The translations under genes were made by a program, and so were the position numbers. Below, piece by piece: positions 1-8,723 of a DNA stretch of 64,000 nt. The DNA is from CAYPAU01 sp964408825 (lineage in GTDB: Bacteria > Patescibacteriota > Microgenomatia > Levybacterales > UBA12049), in assembly GCA_964408825.1 (NCBI GenBank), contig CAYPAU010000001.1, forward strand, positions 84,024-148,023, in the 5' to 3' direction. The notes below the pieces were generated by a model, which saw nothing but the letters and a program-made list of their open reading frames with translations, was not told the origin of the DNA and searched no databases. Numbering within the stretch: the first letter of the stretch is position 1; the number at the start of each line of letters is the position of its first letter.

Positions 1-1
1 C

Positions 2-382
2 ATCTCAAACTTTATAAATCAGGCGATTAGAAACGAACCTCTTACAGTTTATGGGGACGGAAAACAAACCAGAAGTGTATGCTATATAGATGATCTTATT
101 GAGGGGTTACTGCTTTCAATGTTTTCCGATAAAACAAAGGGAGAAGTTATTAATCTTGGAAATTCTGAAGAAAAAACAATTATTGAGCTCGCAAACCTAA
201 TAAAAAAATTGACCAATTCTAATTCCGAGATTATTTTTGAGCCACTTCCCGATGATGATCCTAAGCAAAGAAAGCCTAACATAGAGAAAGCAAAAAGACT
301 TCTTTCTTGGAAACCAAAAGTGGATATTGACCAAGGACTTTTAGAAACAATAGAATATTTTGAGAAGATAAAAAATAGCTGA
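2..382 (+). CDS. NAD-dependent epimerase/dehydratase, UDP-glucuronate decarboxylase-like, C-terminal part
   Basis: Open from the window edge, so the N-terminus with the NAD-binding Rossmann motif and the YxxxK catalytic pair lies outside. The visible 126 residues carry the conserved end of UDP-xylose synthase/dTDP-glucose dehydratase-type SDR enzymes: LTVYGDGKQTRSVCYIDDL, then INLGN, then PLPDDDPKQRKPNIEKAK and a W-P-K motif. The PLPDDDPKQR stretch favours UDP-glucuronate decarboxylase over dTDP-glucose 4,6-dehydratase. It would supply a nucleotide sugar for the glycosyltransferases that follow. The stop codon lies inside an array of 8-bp units that begins at 374. Confidence 0.8.
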   Translation: MSNFINQAIRNEPLTVYGDGKQTRSVCYIDDLIEGLLLSMFSDKTKGEVINLGNSEEKTIIELANLIKKLTNSNSEIIFEPLPDDDPKQRKPNIEKAKRLLSWKPKVDIDQGLLETIEYFEKIKNS

Positions 383-457
383 ATGGCTAAATAGCTAGAC
401 GGTTAAGATTTGTACACTTTGAAAACTATTTGACCGTTCAGCCATTTTAGCTATTCT
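374..457. repeat. Inverted pair of degenerate 8-bp unit arrays
   Basis: Four 8-bp units (AATAGCTG, AATGGCTA, AATAGCTA, GACGGTTA) run from 374 to 405. The reverse complement of the same kind of units occupies about 429-455, so the two arrays could fold into an imperfect hairpin around the gene boundary. The left array overlaps the stop codon of the epimerase and the right one contains the promoter elements of the next gene. Confidence 0.55.
430..457 (+). promoter_or_regulatory. Promoter of the GT2-GtrA gene
   Basis: TTGACC (430-435), 16 bp, TATTCT (452-457). The start codon follows 5 nt after the -10, so the mRNA would be leaderless or nearly so. Confidence 0.45.
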
Positions 458-462
458 GTTTT

Positions 463-1596
463 ATGAAGGTAGCTATTATAAACCCCACTTATAACGAAAA
501 AGGTAATATTGACCGCCTTATCCCAACTCTTGAGAACGAAATTTTTCCAAAAATAAAAAATCACGATATGCACATTTTAGTTGCAGATGACAATTCTCCA
601 GATGGAACAGAAAAAGAAGTAAGAGAACTTATGGGGAAATGGAAAAACATAGATATCTCCTCGGGCGAGAAGCTTGGCTTGGGTGCGGCATATATAAGAG
701 GAATGACCTACGCAATTGAGAAGATGGGGGCAGATGTTGTTTTTGAAATGGATGCTGATCTTCAGCATGATCCCGAAAAAATACCCGAATTTCTCAAAAA
801 GATTGACGATGGATACGACATGGTTATCGGCAATAGATACAGTGATGGAGGATCGATTCCCAAAAATTGGCCAATTTTGAGAAAAATATTTTCAGTTGTA
901 GCAAATCTCTTTGTAAGAACCATATTTATGAAATTTTCAATCCATGATTGGACAGGAGGATACAGGGCTCTTAAAAAAGAAGTATTTCTAAGAGAAAAAG
1001 AAGAATTAACAAATTATAAAGGTTACATTTTTCAGATATCTTTTCTTCACAAAGCCGTAAGAGACGGATTTAAAATAGGTGAGGTTCCTTTCCACTTTTC
1101 AGATAGAAATCTTGGTAAATCAAAAATTGCTCCCTTAGGATACATTATTGAGGTATTCAAATTTGTAATTTCAACCAGAATGAAAGAAATACTCCTTGGA
1201 AAATTTGGTAAATTTCTGGTAGTTGGGGGTACGGGTTTTATAATTAATGCAGTAGTATTAAGAGTTCTGGTTGAGATTTTCGGATGGGATGCTTCACTAG
1301 CTAATTTAGTTGGTGCGGCTTTGGCAATATTTTCTAATTATAATTTTAATAATCTCTGGACATTTGGGGAGAATAAGGCATCTACTATTTCAAGTTACTT
1401 TATCAAGATGGCACAATTTTATCTAACTTCCTCGTTTGGCGTTATCTTTATCCAAACAGGAACAATATTCCTGGGACAGCGCCTAATCGGAGAAAATTAT
1501 TACTTTATATATTTTTTAATAGGCACCTTCTTCCTTCTTATTTGGAACTTTACGGTATATAATAAAATCATCTGGCGCAAGAAGGCTCCTAAATGA
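463..1596 (+). CDS. GT2 glycosyltransferase (DPM1-like) fused to GtrA membrane domain
   Basis: Residues 1 to about 235 form a GT-A fold family 2 domain of the dolichyl/polyprenyl-phosphate mannosyltransferase type: NPTYNEKGNI at the start, ADDNSPDGT near 41-49 and the metal-binding DADLQHDP at 97-104. From about residue 245 a GtrA-type domain follows with four hydrophobic segments. Such two-domain proteins are thought to load a sugar on polyprenyl phosphate and help move it across the membrane. It ends in an ATGA overlap with the next gene, a GT-C enzyme that could use the lipid-linked sugar. Sugar specificity cannot be told from sequence. Confidence 0.85.
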   Translation: MKVAIINPTYNEKGNIDRLIPTLENEIFPKIKNHDMHILVADDNSPDGTEKEVRELMGKWKNIDISSGEKLGLGAAYIRGMTYAIEKMGADVVFEMDADLQHDPEKIPEFLKKIDDGYDMVIGNRYSDGGSIPKNWPILRKIFSVVANLFVRTIFMKFSIHDWTGGYRALKKEVFLREKEELTNYKGYIFQISFLHKAVRDGFKIGEVPFHFSDRNLGKSKIAPLGYIIEVFKFVISTRMKEILLGKFGKFLVVGGTGFIINAVVLRVLVEIFGWDASLANLVGAALAIFSNYNFNNLWTFGENKASTISSYFIKMAQFYLTSSFGVIFIQTGTIFLGQRLIGENYYFIYFLIGTFFLLIWNFTVYNKIIWRKKAPK

Positions 1597-3191
1597 AAGT
1601 TTCCCTAAAGAAGTTTAAAGCTTTTGTTTTAAATCCCAATTTAGTGATTATTGTTATTCTTGTTTTAGCCTCCTTTTTGAGACTATACAGAATACAGGAT
1701 TACATGACCTTCCTTGGAGATGAGGGAAGAGATGTACTGGTTGTCTATAATATTCTCCATGGGAATTTAACACTCCTTGGCCCGGCTGCTTCGGTAGGAG
1801 GTTTTTTCCTTGGTCCTATTTATTACTATTTTATGGTCCCCTTTCTGTGGATGTTTAATTACAATCCTGTCGGACCGGCTATTATGGTAGCACTTTTTGG
1901 GGTCGCTACGGTTTATCTACTTTATAGATTTGCATCCGAGCTTTTCAATAAAAGAATAGGTCTTATTGCAGCACTTTTATACTCAATTTCTCCTATCGTG
2001 ATAGCATATTCTCGTTCTTCCTGGAATCCAAATCTAATGCCGTTTTTCTCACTTTCTTCCCTGTATGTTTTATATAGAGCTGTAAAAATTAACAGCTGGA
2101 AGCTTTTTCTACTTTGCGGATTTCTTTTGGGAATTTCAATGCAGCTTCATTATCTTGCATTTTTCTTAGGTGCTGTTGTGGCTTCTTATATTTTAATAGT
2201 CGATCTTTTAGGAAAGTTTTATGCAGGGAAAAAGAGCTTGGATTTTGTTAAACAATACTTTCTGGTTTTCATAGGTTTTCTAATTGGTTTGTCTCCTTTT
2301 CTTGCATTTGAAGCAAGGCATGGTTTTCAAAATATAACAAGTATTTACGGTTTTGTATTTAAATCGGACGAGACCGGAGTCGGTCTTTCTTTCTTCTCAA
2401 GTGTTTATGATGTTTTCTTTAGGCTATTTGCGAGGCTTGTCGCAAATTTTCCGGCGTATGATCAAATTGCGGCAGGACAACACTCAAATATAGCGCTATG
2501 GTATGTCTTGGCGTTTCTCCTGGGACTTAGCTCGCTTTCTATTTTGGTTTATAAATTTATTAAAAATTTTCCTTATTCTAAAGAAAAGTACAAAAAAAAC
2601 TATGGTGAATTCCTGAAAATTTACTTGCTATTTGCATGGCTTGGCGTTGGCATAATTCTCTTTGGGTTTTATAGAAAACCGATTTATGAGTATTATTTTG
2701 GTTTTATGTTTGTTTTACCCTTTATTCTTTCGGCCCACGCCTTAGATTTTCTTAATTCAAAAAAGATTCTATTAAAAATAACTTCAGTTATAGCTTTTAT
2801 CGCACTTCTTGCTGTTAATCTTTACGGCATGCCATTTAAATATGAGCCGAACAGACAATTAAAGCAGGTCAAAACCATTGCAGAGTTTGTTTTGAATAAA
2901 ACAGAAAGTAGGCCGTTTAACTTTGCCTTGATTACCGGCGGGAATTCGGATCATGCCTACCGCTATTTTTTCAAGCTAAGAAATCAGGATCCGGTAGCAA
3001 TTGAGCCTCCGGTAACTGATCCCGCGAGAAAAACGGTTACTGACCAACTTTTGGTGGTTTGTGAAGGACCATGTCAACCTCTAGGAAACTCTCTTTGGGA
3101 AGTGGCAGGGTTTGGAAGAGCGGAAATCGCAGGCGAGTGGAACATCATTGTCGTAAAAGTATATAAACTGGTCCACTATAAGGAAAAGTAG
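1593..3191 (+). CDS. GT39/PMT-like (ArnT-type) membrane glycosyltransferase
   Basis: 532 residues with about 11-12 hydrophobic segments. The first periplasmic loop has the GT-C acidic motif FLGDEGRDVL (residues near 42), as in ArnT/PMT_2 proteins, where the Asp/Glu activates the acceptor. A soluble C-terminal tail of about 110 residues follows the last membrane segment. Such enzymes transfer sugars from polyprenyl-phosphate donors on the outer face of the membrane. It overlaps the upstream GT2-GtrA gene by 4 bp, which supports donor-synthesis and transfer coupling. The acceptor is unknown. Confidence 0.78.
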   Translation: MKVSLKKFKAFVLNPNLVIIVILVLASFLRLYRIQDYMTFLGDEGRDVLVVYNILHGNLTLLGPAASVGGFFLGPIYYYFMVPFLWMFNYNPVGPAIMVALFGVATVYLLYRFASELFNKRIGLIAALLYSISPIVIAYSRSSWNPNLMPFFSLSSLYVLYRAVKINSWKLFLLCGFLLGISMQLHYLAFFLGAVVASYILIVDLLGKFYAGKKSLDFVKQYFLVFIGFLIGLSPFLAFEARHGFQNITSIYGFVFKSDETGVGLSFFSSVYDVFFRLFARLVANFPAYDQIAAGQHSNIALWYVLAFLLGLSSLSILVYKFIKNFPYSKEKYKKNYGEFLKIYLLFAWLGVGIILFGFYRKPIYEYYFGFMFVLPFILSAHALDFLNSKKILLKITSVIAFIALLAVNLYGMPFKYEPNRQLKQVKTIAEFVLNKTESRPFNFALITGGNSDHAYRYFFKLRNQDPVAIEPPVTDPARKTVTDQLLVVCEGPCQPLGNSLWEVAGFGRAEIAGEWNIIVVKVYKLVHYKEK

Positions 3192-3206
3192 GATTTGTCT
3201 CGTCTC

Positions 3207-3587
3207 ATGAAGATTTATATTGCTTCAAGAACAGCGCGCCGAGAAGAAGTAAAAAAAATAAACAATCTTTTCAAGGATAAGGGATATGAAGTTCTTGATT
3301 GGACTTGGCATAAGTATATTAAGCCTTATTTTAAGAATAAAAAACTAGCCAAAGATTATGCCATTGAAGATATACAAAACATTAAGGAATCTGACATATT
3401 TATATTTCTTGCTGATAAAACTTTTGGAGCCGGTTCGACTACAGAGCTTGGGTCAGCCATTGCCTTTTTTGTAGAAAGAAAAAAGCCAAAGATCTACGTG
3501 GTTGGTGATAATTCAGCTAACTTATTTTATTACCACCCAGCTATAAATTATAGAAACTCAGTAGTTGAGATAATAGAAGAAATGTAA
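3207..3587 (+). CDS. Nucleoside 2-deoxyribosyltransferase-like protein
   Basis: The protein begins MKIYIASRTARREE, the usual start of the nucleoside deoxyribosyltransferase/MazG-linked fold. Later it has DIFIFLADKTFGAGSTTELG, where the Glu after the Thr pair matches the catalytic nucleophile of the family. At 126 aa it is a minimal single-domain member. I chose the ATG at 3207 because a TTG 12 bp upstream adds residues that do not fit the family. Likely role: nucleotide salvage or clean-up in an organism with little de novo synthesis. The true substrate is unknown. Confidence 0.7.
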   Translation: MKIYIASRTARREEVKKINNLFKDKGYEVLDWTWHKYIKPYFKNKKLAKDYAIEDIQNIKESDIFIFLADKTFGAGSTTELGSAIAFFVERKKPKIYVVGDNSANLFYYHPAINYRNSVVEIIEEM

Positions 3588-3594
3588 TTTCAAT

Positions 3595-3637
3595 AAAAAA
3601 CCCCACTGAGCAGAAGGAGGGGTTTTTTATTTTTTTG
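3595..3637. terminator. Bidirectional rho-independent terminator
   Basis: AAAAAACCCC, a 14-nt loop, GGGGTTTTTT, then ATTTTTTT. It lies between the converging deoxyribosyltransferase-like and DUF5679 genes. A-tracts and T-tracts on both sides allow it to work in both directions. Confidence 0.8.
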
Positions 3638-3679
3638 TTCTTGAAGGTAAATTATTTTCCTTGCAAGGACCTTCAAGGA

Positions 3680-3823
3680 TTAAGACGAGCCAATCTTGTA
3701 CATGCCGGTTCCACATACTGGGCATTTGCCCTTAAGAGCTGGTTTGCCGTTTTTCATTGTAACTTTTTGGGCATTCGGGTCATCTCTTTTGGCTCGGCAT
3801 TTTACACAATACATTGTAGCCAT
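3680..3823 (-). CDS. DUF5679 zinc-ribbon protein
   Basis: 47-residue protein with two cysteine pairs, CVKC near residue 6 and CPVC near 34, a compact zinc ribbon. The start is set by an exceptionally strong Shine-Dalgarno: AAAGGAGGTGA (plus-strand 3831-3841) lies 7 nt before the ATG at 3823. This suggests high translation. The family is common in CPR and Chloroflexi-type genomes, and its function is unknown; a ribosome or nucleic-acid partner is plausible for a small basic zinc ribbon. The stop codon of the upstream gene overlaps the Shine-Dalgarno, so the pair is probably cotranscribed. Confidence 0.75.
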   Translation of the reverse strand: MATMYCVKCRAKRDDPNAQKVTMKNGKPALKGKCPVCGTGMYKIGSS

Positions 3824-3840
3824 TTTTATATCACCTCCTT

Positions 3841-4137
3841 TCAATAGGAAATTCCAGGTAAAGTAATAACATGGATTTTCAGCATTAGTAAAAGAAAAAT
3901 CTGAAATGCGATAATCAGTGCTGTTACCCAAGCAGTTTTCGTAATATCTTTTATAAGATATGGGTAGTTACTTACGGTTATTTTAGGTTCCGCAAGTTGA
4001 GGTTCTAAAGTTGTGGTTTCAGTTTTAGTTTCTTTTAATTCTTCCCTTGCGGTATAAGAGTTTAACTTAGTAGCATTAAGTCTGCGATGAAGGTCTGCTA
4101 GAACTTTTTCCCTGCGGGTTTTCCTTTTTTTATTCAT
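3841..4137 (-). CDS. Small C-terminally anchored membrane protein, unknown
   Basis: 98 residues: a very basic N-terminus (MNKKRKTRREK), a polar middle, and one hydrophobic segment at about residues 70-92 followed by a short tail. I do not recognise a family. The basic N-terminus would face the cytoplasm. The gene is preceded by its own promoter, divergent from the DUF4446 gene, with a leader of about 13 nt and no clear Shine-Dalgarno. It is followed directly by the DUF5679 gene. Confidence 0.6.
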   Translation of the reverse strand: MNKKRKTRREKVLADLHRRLNATKLNSYTAREELKETKTETTTLEPQLAEPKITVSNYPYLIKDITKTAWVTALIIAFQIFLLLMLKIHVITLPGISY

Positions 4138-4156
4138 GTTTTCCGCGATAGAGCCT

Positions 4157-4186
4157 AGATTACACTATTGACATCGTGCCTGTCAA
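4157..4186 (-). promoter_or_regulatory. Promoter of the small membrane protein/DUF5679 pair
   Basis: On the minus strand, TTGACA (4186-4181), 18 bp, TAATCT (4162-4157). It interlocks with the plus-strand promoter: each -35 lies in the spacer of the other. Confidence 0.7.
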
Positions 4187-4197
4187 GAGGCTAATAT
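4168..4197 (+). promoter_or_regulatory. Promoter of the DUF4446 gene
   Basis: TTGACA (4168-4173), 18 bp, TAATAT (4192-4197). The start codon at 4210 is 12 nt beyond the -10, leaving a leader of only a few nucleotides. The two -35 boxes form TTGACA-7-TGTCAA. Confidence 0.75.
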
Positions 4198-4209
4198 AGA
4201 TTGATACAC

Positions 4210-4674
4210 ATGTTATCGAATTTACCCCTTCTTCTGGCCGGCTTTCTGTTTATCTGGGTATTTATCCTTACGTTCTTTTTTTGGCAAATGTATGCTCATT
4301 ACAATAGATTAGTAAAAGGAGCAAATAACAAGAGTCTTAAATCGATTCTTGAAGAAATTATTGAAAGAATGGATGAATATAAAAAGAATATTAAGGCCCT
4401 CGAGGATTATTGTGACAATTTAAATAAGGAAGAGCTTCTTCACATAAAAAAAATAGGACTTCATAGATTCAATCCTTTTAAAGATACTGGAGGAGATCAA
4501 AGTTTTACACTTTCTCTCGTTGACTCAAGCGATACCGGAGTGGTAATTTCGGCCCTGTATTCACGTTCGGGAACCCGCTGGTACGCAAAAAAGATAGTAA
4601 ACGGTAAGGGGGTAGAAATAGAACTTTCAGAAGAAGAGAAAAAGGCTCTTAAGTTAGGGAATAAAGAAAATTAA
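4210..4674 (+). CDS. DUF4446 family membrane-anchored protein
   Basis: An N-terminal membrane helix (about residues 5-28) is followed by a helical stretch and the DUF4446 core, recognised by RFNPFKDTGGDQSFTLSL and YSRSGTRWYAK. Family function is unknown; in Firmicutes it lies near chromosome-partition genes. I chose the ATG at 4210 over a TTG at 4201 because the promoter leaves almost no leader. The DUF3048 gene begins 1 bp after the stop. Confidence 0.75.
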   Translation: MLSNLPLLLAGFLFIWVFILTFFFWQMYAHYNRLVKGANNKSLKSILEEIIERMDEYKKNIKALEDYCDNLNKEELLHIKKIGLHRFNPFKDTGGDQSFTLSLVDSSDTGVVISALYSRSGTRWYAKKIVNGKGVEIELSEEEKKALKLGNKEN

Positions 4675-4675
4675 T

Positions 4676-5854
4676 ATGAATAGAAGGAATTTATTAACAC
4701 TAGGTCTTATTATTTTGATTTATGTTCTCTCGGCAGGAGTTTCCTACAAGATTTTATCAAGCGTCAATGTTCCGGACTTTTCAAAACCGGTATCACCTCC
4801 AAAACCCGGGGAGGGTGGACGTCTTGTTTTTGATCCAAATCTTCCAAGAACTCAAGAGTGCCCCTTAAATGGTGCAAAGTATTCAAAACAACAAGAGCAG
4901 TGGTTTAGAAAACATAGACCCCTCGGAGTTATGATCGAAAATCATCAAGAAGCAAGACCACAATCAGGCCTTTCTTTTGCAGATGTAATATACGAAGCAG
5001 TTGCCGAGGGCGGGATAACGCGATTTTTGGCAGTTTACCTTTGTCAAGACCCGGGTACAATAGGGCCTGTAAGGTCTGCAAGGACCTATTTTATAGATTT
5101 TCTGTCTGAGTATGGAGAATACCCGTTATATGCGCATGTGGGAGGAGCTAATCAACAGGGACAGGCAGATGCAATATCTCAACTCTCAACCTATAAATGG
5201 GCCGCATATAATGATCTAAATCAGTTTTCAATAGGTTTCCTTGTATTTTGGAGAGATTACGAAAGACTGGGACGCACCGTAGCAACAGAGCACACCATGT
5301 ATTCTTCCGCAGAGAAACTGTGGGAGTACGCTTCGGAGGAAAGAAAACTTACAAATGAGGATGAAGATGGGAATTCTTGGGACGAGAATTTTACTCCCTA
5401 TACTTTTAAAGAAGATGAGGATGTTTCAAAAAGAGGAAAATCCCAAGCAATACATCTTCAGTTTTGGGATTCACAGCCCGACTATTTTGTTGACTGGAAG
5501 TATGATCCAACAACAAATCTATATAGAAGAAATAACGGGAAAAATGGGGACCAGCCGCAATTGGATAAGAATACCAATAAACAGTTGACTTCGAAGAATA
5601 TTGTAGTATTATACATGCAGGAAAGAAATGCAAATGATGGTTACGAAAATAATATCCATTTGCTGTACAGGACTAGGGGAAGCGGTAAGGCTCAGATATT
5701 CATGGATGGAAAGGAAATAAAAGGAACATGGAGGAAAGACAACAGAGCATCAAAAATTAAACTTTTTGATAGCAGTGGTTCTGAAGTTGAGTTTAACAGA
5801 GGTACTTTATGGTTTGAAATTCTGCCCACAGATGGAGTAGTAACTGTAAAATAA
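4676..5854 (+). CDS. DUF3048 (YerB-like) secreted protein
   Basis: 392 residues with an N-terminal signal anchor (about 7-28) and no lipobox cysteine. The DUF3048 core is clear: RPLGVMIENHQEARPQSGL near 80, then YEAVAEGGITRFLA and GPVRSARTYFIDFL. The C-terminal part (about 250-392) matches the companion DUF3048 domain. YerB-like proteins are extracytoplasmic and of unclear function, possibly peptidoglycan or lipid related. It directly follows the DUF4446 gene and precedes the winged-helix and Sec genes on the same strand. Confidence 0.8.
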   Translation: MNRRNLLTLGLIILIYVLSAGVSYKILSSVNVPDFSKPVSPPKPGEGGRLVFDPNLPRTQECPLNGAKYSKQQEQWFRKHRPLGVMIENHQEARPQSGLSFADVIYEAVAEGGITRFLAVYLCQDPGTIGPVRSARTYFIDFLSEYGEYPLYAHVGGANQQGQADAISQLSTYKWAAYNDLNQFSIGFLVFWRDYERLGRTVATEHTMYSSAEKLWEYASEERKLTNEDEDGNSWDENFTPYTFKEDEDVSKRGKSQAIHLQFWDSQPDYFVDWKYDPTTNLYRRNNGKNGDQPQLDKNTNKQLTSKNIVVLYMQERNANDGYENNIHLLYRTRGSGKAQIFMDGKEIKGTWRKDNRASKIKLFDSSGSEVEFNRGTLWFEILPTDGVVTVK

Positions 5855-5873
5855 TTCTATCCAAGGGCGGCCT

Positions 5874-6449
5874 ATGTTGTCAGATCTTATTACATCAAAA
5901 TCTAGAATAAAACTTCTGAATGTATTCTTTTCTAGTCCTTCCGACATGTTTCATGTAAGAGAGCTTGTCAGAAGAACGGGGGATGAGATAAATGCCGTAA
6001 GACGTGAACTCCTTTTCCTAGAAAAAAAAGGTATTCTCTCCAAAGAACCAAGGGCAAATAGAGTATATTATTTCCTCTCTAAAAATTACCCATTTTATTT
6101 TGATCTTCTTAGACTGGGGATTAAAACGGTCGGGCTTGGTGAAGGAATTATGGAAAATAGAGCAAAATTGGGAAAAATAAGATACGCCATGTTTTCAGGA
6201 AAGTTTGCGCGAAGAATGAAACTTGATCCCGACGAGATTAATCTTCTCATAGTAGGCACTATTGTTCTTCCTGAGTTGACCCTTCTTGTAAGGGCAGAGG
6301 AAAAAAGACTGAATGCTGAAATAAACTATACGGTAATGTCTGAGGAAGAGTTTGATTTCAGAAAAAAAAGAAGGGATCCATTTATAACTTCTATCCTTTC
6401 AGGATCCCGGGTTATGTTAATAGGTGATGAGGAAACGATGCTCCAATGA
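5874..6449 (+). CDS. Winged-helix DNA-binding protein with nucleotidyltransferase-like C-terminus
   Basis: Residues 1-75 form an ArsR-type winged helix (SRIKLLNVFFSSPSDMFHVRELVRR, recognition helix around EINAVRRELLFLEKKG, wing around RANRVYYFL). The rest, to residue 191, resembles a degenerate nucleotidyltransferase-like module lacking the GS...D.D triad. It ends in an ATGA overlap with secD, so it is made with the SecDF subunits. Proteins of this kind are common in CPR; a role as transcription regulator is inferred, and the target is unknown. Confidence 0.65.
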   Translation: MLSDLITSKSRIKLLNVFFSSPSDMFHVRELVRRTGDEINAVRRELLFLEKKGILSKEPRANRVYYFLSKNYPFYFDLLRLGIKTVGLGEGIMENRAKLGKIRYAMFSGKFARRMKLDPDEINLLIVGTIVLPELTLLVRAEEKRLNAEINYTVMSEEEFDFRKKRRDPFITSILSGSRVMLIGDEETMLQ

Positions 6450-7801
6450 AAAAATCTCCGCGGCTTACCTTTTGGTTAATTATTCTGATAATGCTCGCAT
6501 CTCTTTTTATAAACCTTCCAAAGCTAGATAATGTAAGTGTCGGTCCCCTCAGAAATGTAAGTTTTGACCCGTCGAAAATTCTAAAACCTTTAAGACTTTC
6601 TCGCGAGTTTGCATTCAGAAGGGGCTTGGATCTTGAAGGGGGGACATCAATTACCTTCAGGGCGGATGTGAGAGATATTCCGGCAAGTCAACGAAGCGAT
6701 GCCCTAAATTCTGCAAAAACCGTTATTGAAAAAAGAATAAATTTGTTTGGAGTGTCAGAGCCCATAATTCAGACGGCTGCGGTAAACCAAGATTCAAGGA
6801 TAATCGTGGAACTACCGGGAGTTACCGATATTGAACAGGCAATAAATTTGATAGGCGCTACAGCCCAATTGACCTTTTGGGAACAGGGAGCAACTCAATC
6901 GGCAAAACAAGCGTCCCCTTCGGCATACCCATTGGGCATAACCCAAATCTTAGGAGAAAATGCTGTTAAAACCCCTCTTTCCGGTAGTGATCTTGAAAGA
7001 GCAGATGTTACATTTGACCAAACAACGGGAGCTCCTCAGGTTCAATTGCGTTTCTCTCCGGAAGGAACAAAAAAGTTTGCAGATATAACCAAAAGAAACG
7101 TAAATAAAATAGTGGCAATAGTCTTGGATAATCAAGTTATTGAGGCACCCGTTGTGAATCAACCGATCCTATCGGGAGACGCTGTAATTACCGGCAAATT
7201 TACGGTTGAGAATGCGAAACTTCTCTCAACTCAGCTAAATGCAGGTGCTCTTCCCGTTCCACTTTCTGTTTTGGAACAGCGAGTGATTGGTCCGACACTC
7301 GGGGCTGTCTCTCTTGCAAAAAGTCTTTTTGCAGGGATAATCGGATTTTTAATAATAGTTGTTTTTATGAGTATTATTTACAAAAAGTTCGGAGTTATTG
7401 CAAGCTGTGCCCTTGTAATCTATGTGCTTATTAATCTTGCGATCTTTAAAATCAGTAATATTACGCCGTACGGAATTACCCTTACTCTTTCTGGAATTGC
7501 AGGATTTATCCTCTCCGTCGGAATGGCGGTTGATGCAAACATATTGATTTTCGAGAGGATAAAAGAAGAACTAAGAGGAGGGAGAAGACAGGAGATAGCA
7601 ATTGAGGTCGGTTTTGCAAGAGCTTGGTCCTCTATCAGGGATTCCAATATATCTACCCTAATAACGAGTGCTATTTTATATCAATTCGGTACGGGTGTCG
7701 TAAAAGGTTTTGCATTGATTTTGGCAATTGGAGTCCTGGTATCTATGTTCTCGGCGATAATAGTAACTCGTACATTTTTAAGATTTGTATATGAAAAATA
7801 A
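6446..7801 (+). CDS. secD: Protein translocase subunit SecD
   Basis: Accessory Sec translocon subunit that uses the proton gradient to help pull exported proteins through SecYEG. Visible: an N-terminal membrane helix, the hallmark RGLDLEGGTSITF at 59-71, the periplasmic P1 region, and the C-terminal membrane block with VDANILIFERIKEEL near 360. At 451 aa it is short because the P1 domain is reduced compared with enterobacterial SecD (about 615 aa). It overlaps the upstream gene by 4 bp and secF by 11 bp, a tight operon. Confidence 0.95.
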   Translation: MKKSPRLTFWLIILIMLASLFINLPKLDNVSVGPLRNVSFDPSKILKPLRLSREFAFRRGLDLEGGTSITFRADVRDIPASQRSDALNSAKTVIEKRINLFGVSEPIIQTAAVNQDSRIIVELPGVTDIEQAINLIGATAQLTFWEQGATQSAKQASPSAYPLGITQILGENAVKTPLSGSDLERADVTFDQTTGAPQVQLRFSPEGTKKFADITKRNVNKIVAIVLDNQVIEAPVVNQPILSGDAVITGKFTVENAKLLSTQLNAGALPVPLSVLEQRVIGPTLGAVSLAKSLFAGIIGFLIIVVFMSIIYKKFGVIASCALVIYVLINLAIFKISNITPYGITLTLSGIAGFILSVGMAVDANILIFERIKEELRGGRRQEIAIEVGFARAWSSIRDSNISTLITSAILYQFGTGVVKGFALILAIGVLVSMFSAIIVTRTFLRFVYEK

Positions 7802-8714
7802 AATTATAAACCTTGATGTTATAGGAAGAAGAAATATTTATTTTGCCATATCTCTTGCTATTTTAATTCCGGGGCTTGTAGCGCTCTTTTTGTTTGGGCT
7901 TAATCTTTCTATTGATTTTACGGGAGGTTCAAGACTTTTGGTTGAGTTTAAAGATAAAGCCGAGGATAAGAGTATTCATAAGGTAAGGACAATTTTGGAG
8001 GCTAAGGGTATTAAAGTCTATACTTTGGAGAAATCCGGCAAGTCGATTTTGGTGCGGACAAGACCAATGGATCAGAAAGAAAATACAGAATTTCAAAACG
8101 AGCTTAAAAAACAGATAAAAGATGCCAATCAGACAGGCTTTGAGACGATTGGTCCAACGATCGGAAAAGAAACAACAATAAACGCCATAAAAGCCGTAAT
8201 AGCGGCATCAATACTTATAGTTTTGTATATAGCATGGTCTTTTAGGAAGGTTCCCAAACCTGCGAGCGGTTTAAGATTTGGCGTAAGCGCAATAATTGCT
8301 CTTATTCATGATGTTTTAGTGGTTGTGGGAATTTTTGCAATTTTGGGAAAAGTGTTCGGTGTTGAAATAGATTCGCTTTTTGTAACAGCCCTTCTTACTG
8401 TTATTGGATTTTCTGTTCACGATACGGTTGTGGTTTTTGACAGGATAAGAGAAAATTTAAGGCGAGAAAGTGTATCTTTCCCGCAAATCGTAAATGATTC
8501 AATACTTCAGACACTCGATAGGTCTTTAAATACTTCGCTTACTGTTATCCTAGTTCTTATGGCGCTTCTAATTTTCGGAGGAGAGACAATTAGATGGTTT
8601 GTGGTTGCGCTTCTTATCGGAATAATCTCAGGAACCTATTCTTCAATCTTCAACGCCTCCCCGATTCTCGTCGTCTGGCAGGAATGGGTTGATAAAAGAA
8701 AAAAGAAAAGCTAA
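7791..8714 (+). CDS. secF: Protein translocase subunit SecF
   Basis: Partner of SecD. It shows IDFTGGSRLLVEF near 40-55 and SVHDTVVVFDRIRENL near 205-220, with six hydrophobic segments. I start it at ATG 7791, inside the 3' end of secD, rather than at a TTG two codons earlier. 307 aa is normal for SecF. Translation is probably coupled to secD. Confidence 0.95.
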   Translation: MKNKIINLDVIGRRNIYFAISLAILIPGLVALFLFGLNLSIDFTGGSRLLVEFKDKAEDKSIHKVRTILEAKGIKVYTLEKSGKSILVRTRPMDQKENTEFQNELKKQIKDANQTGFETIGPTIGKETTINAIKAVIAASILIVLYIAWSFRKVPKPASGLRFGVSAIIALIHDVLVVVGIFAILGKVFGVEIDSLFVTALLTVIGFSVHDTVVVFDRIRENLRRESVSFPQIVNDSILQTLDRSLNTSLTVILVLMALLIFGGETIRWFVVALLIGIISGTYSSIFNASPILVVWQEWVDKRKKKS

Positions 8715-8723
8715 GATATAAAT

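Noticed and set aside
3195..3206. TTG start for the deoxyribosyltransferase-like gene
   Set aside because: The ATG at 3207 gives the standard family N-terminus.
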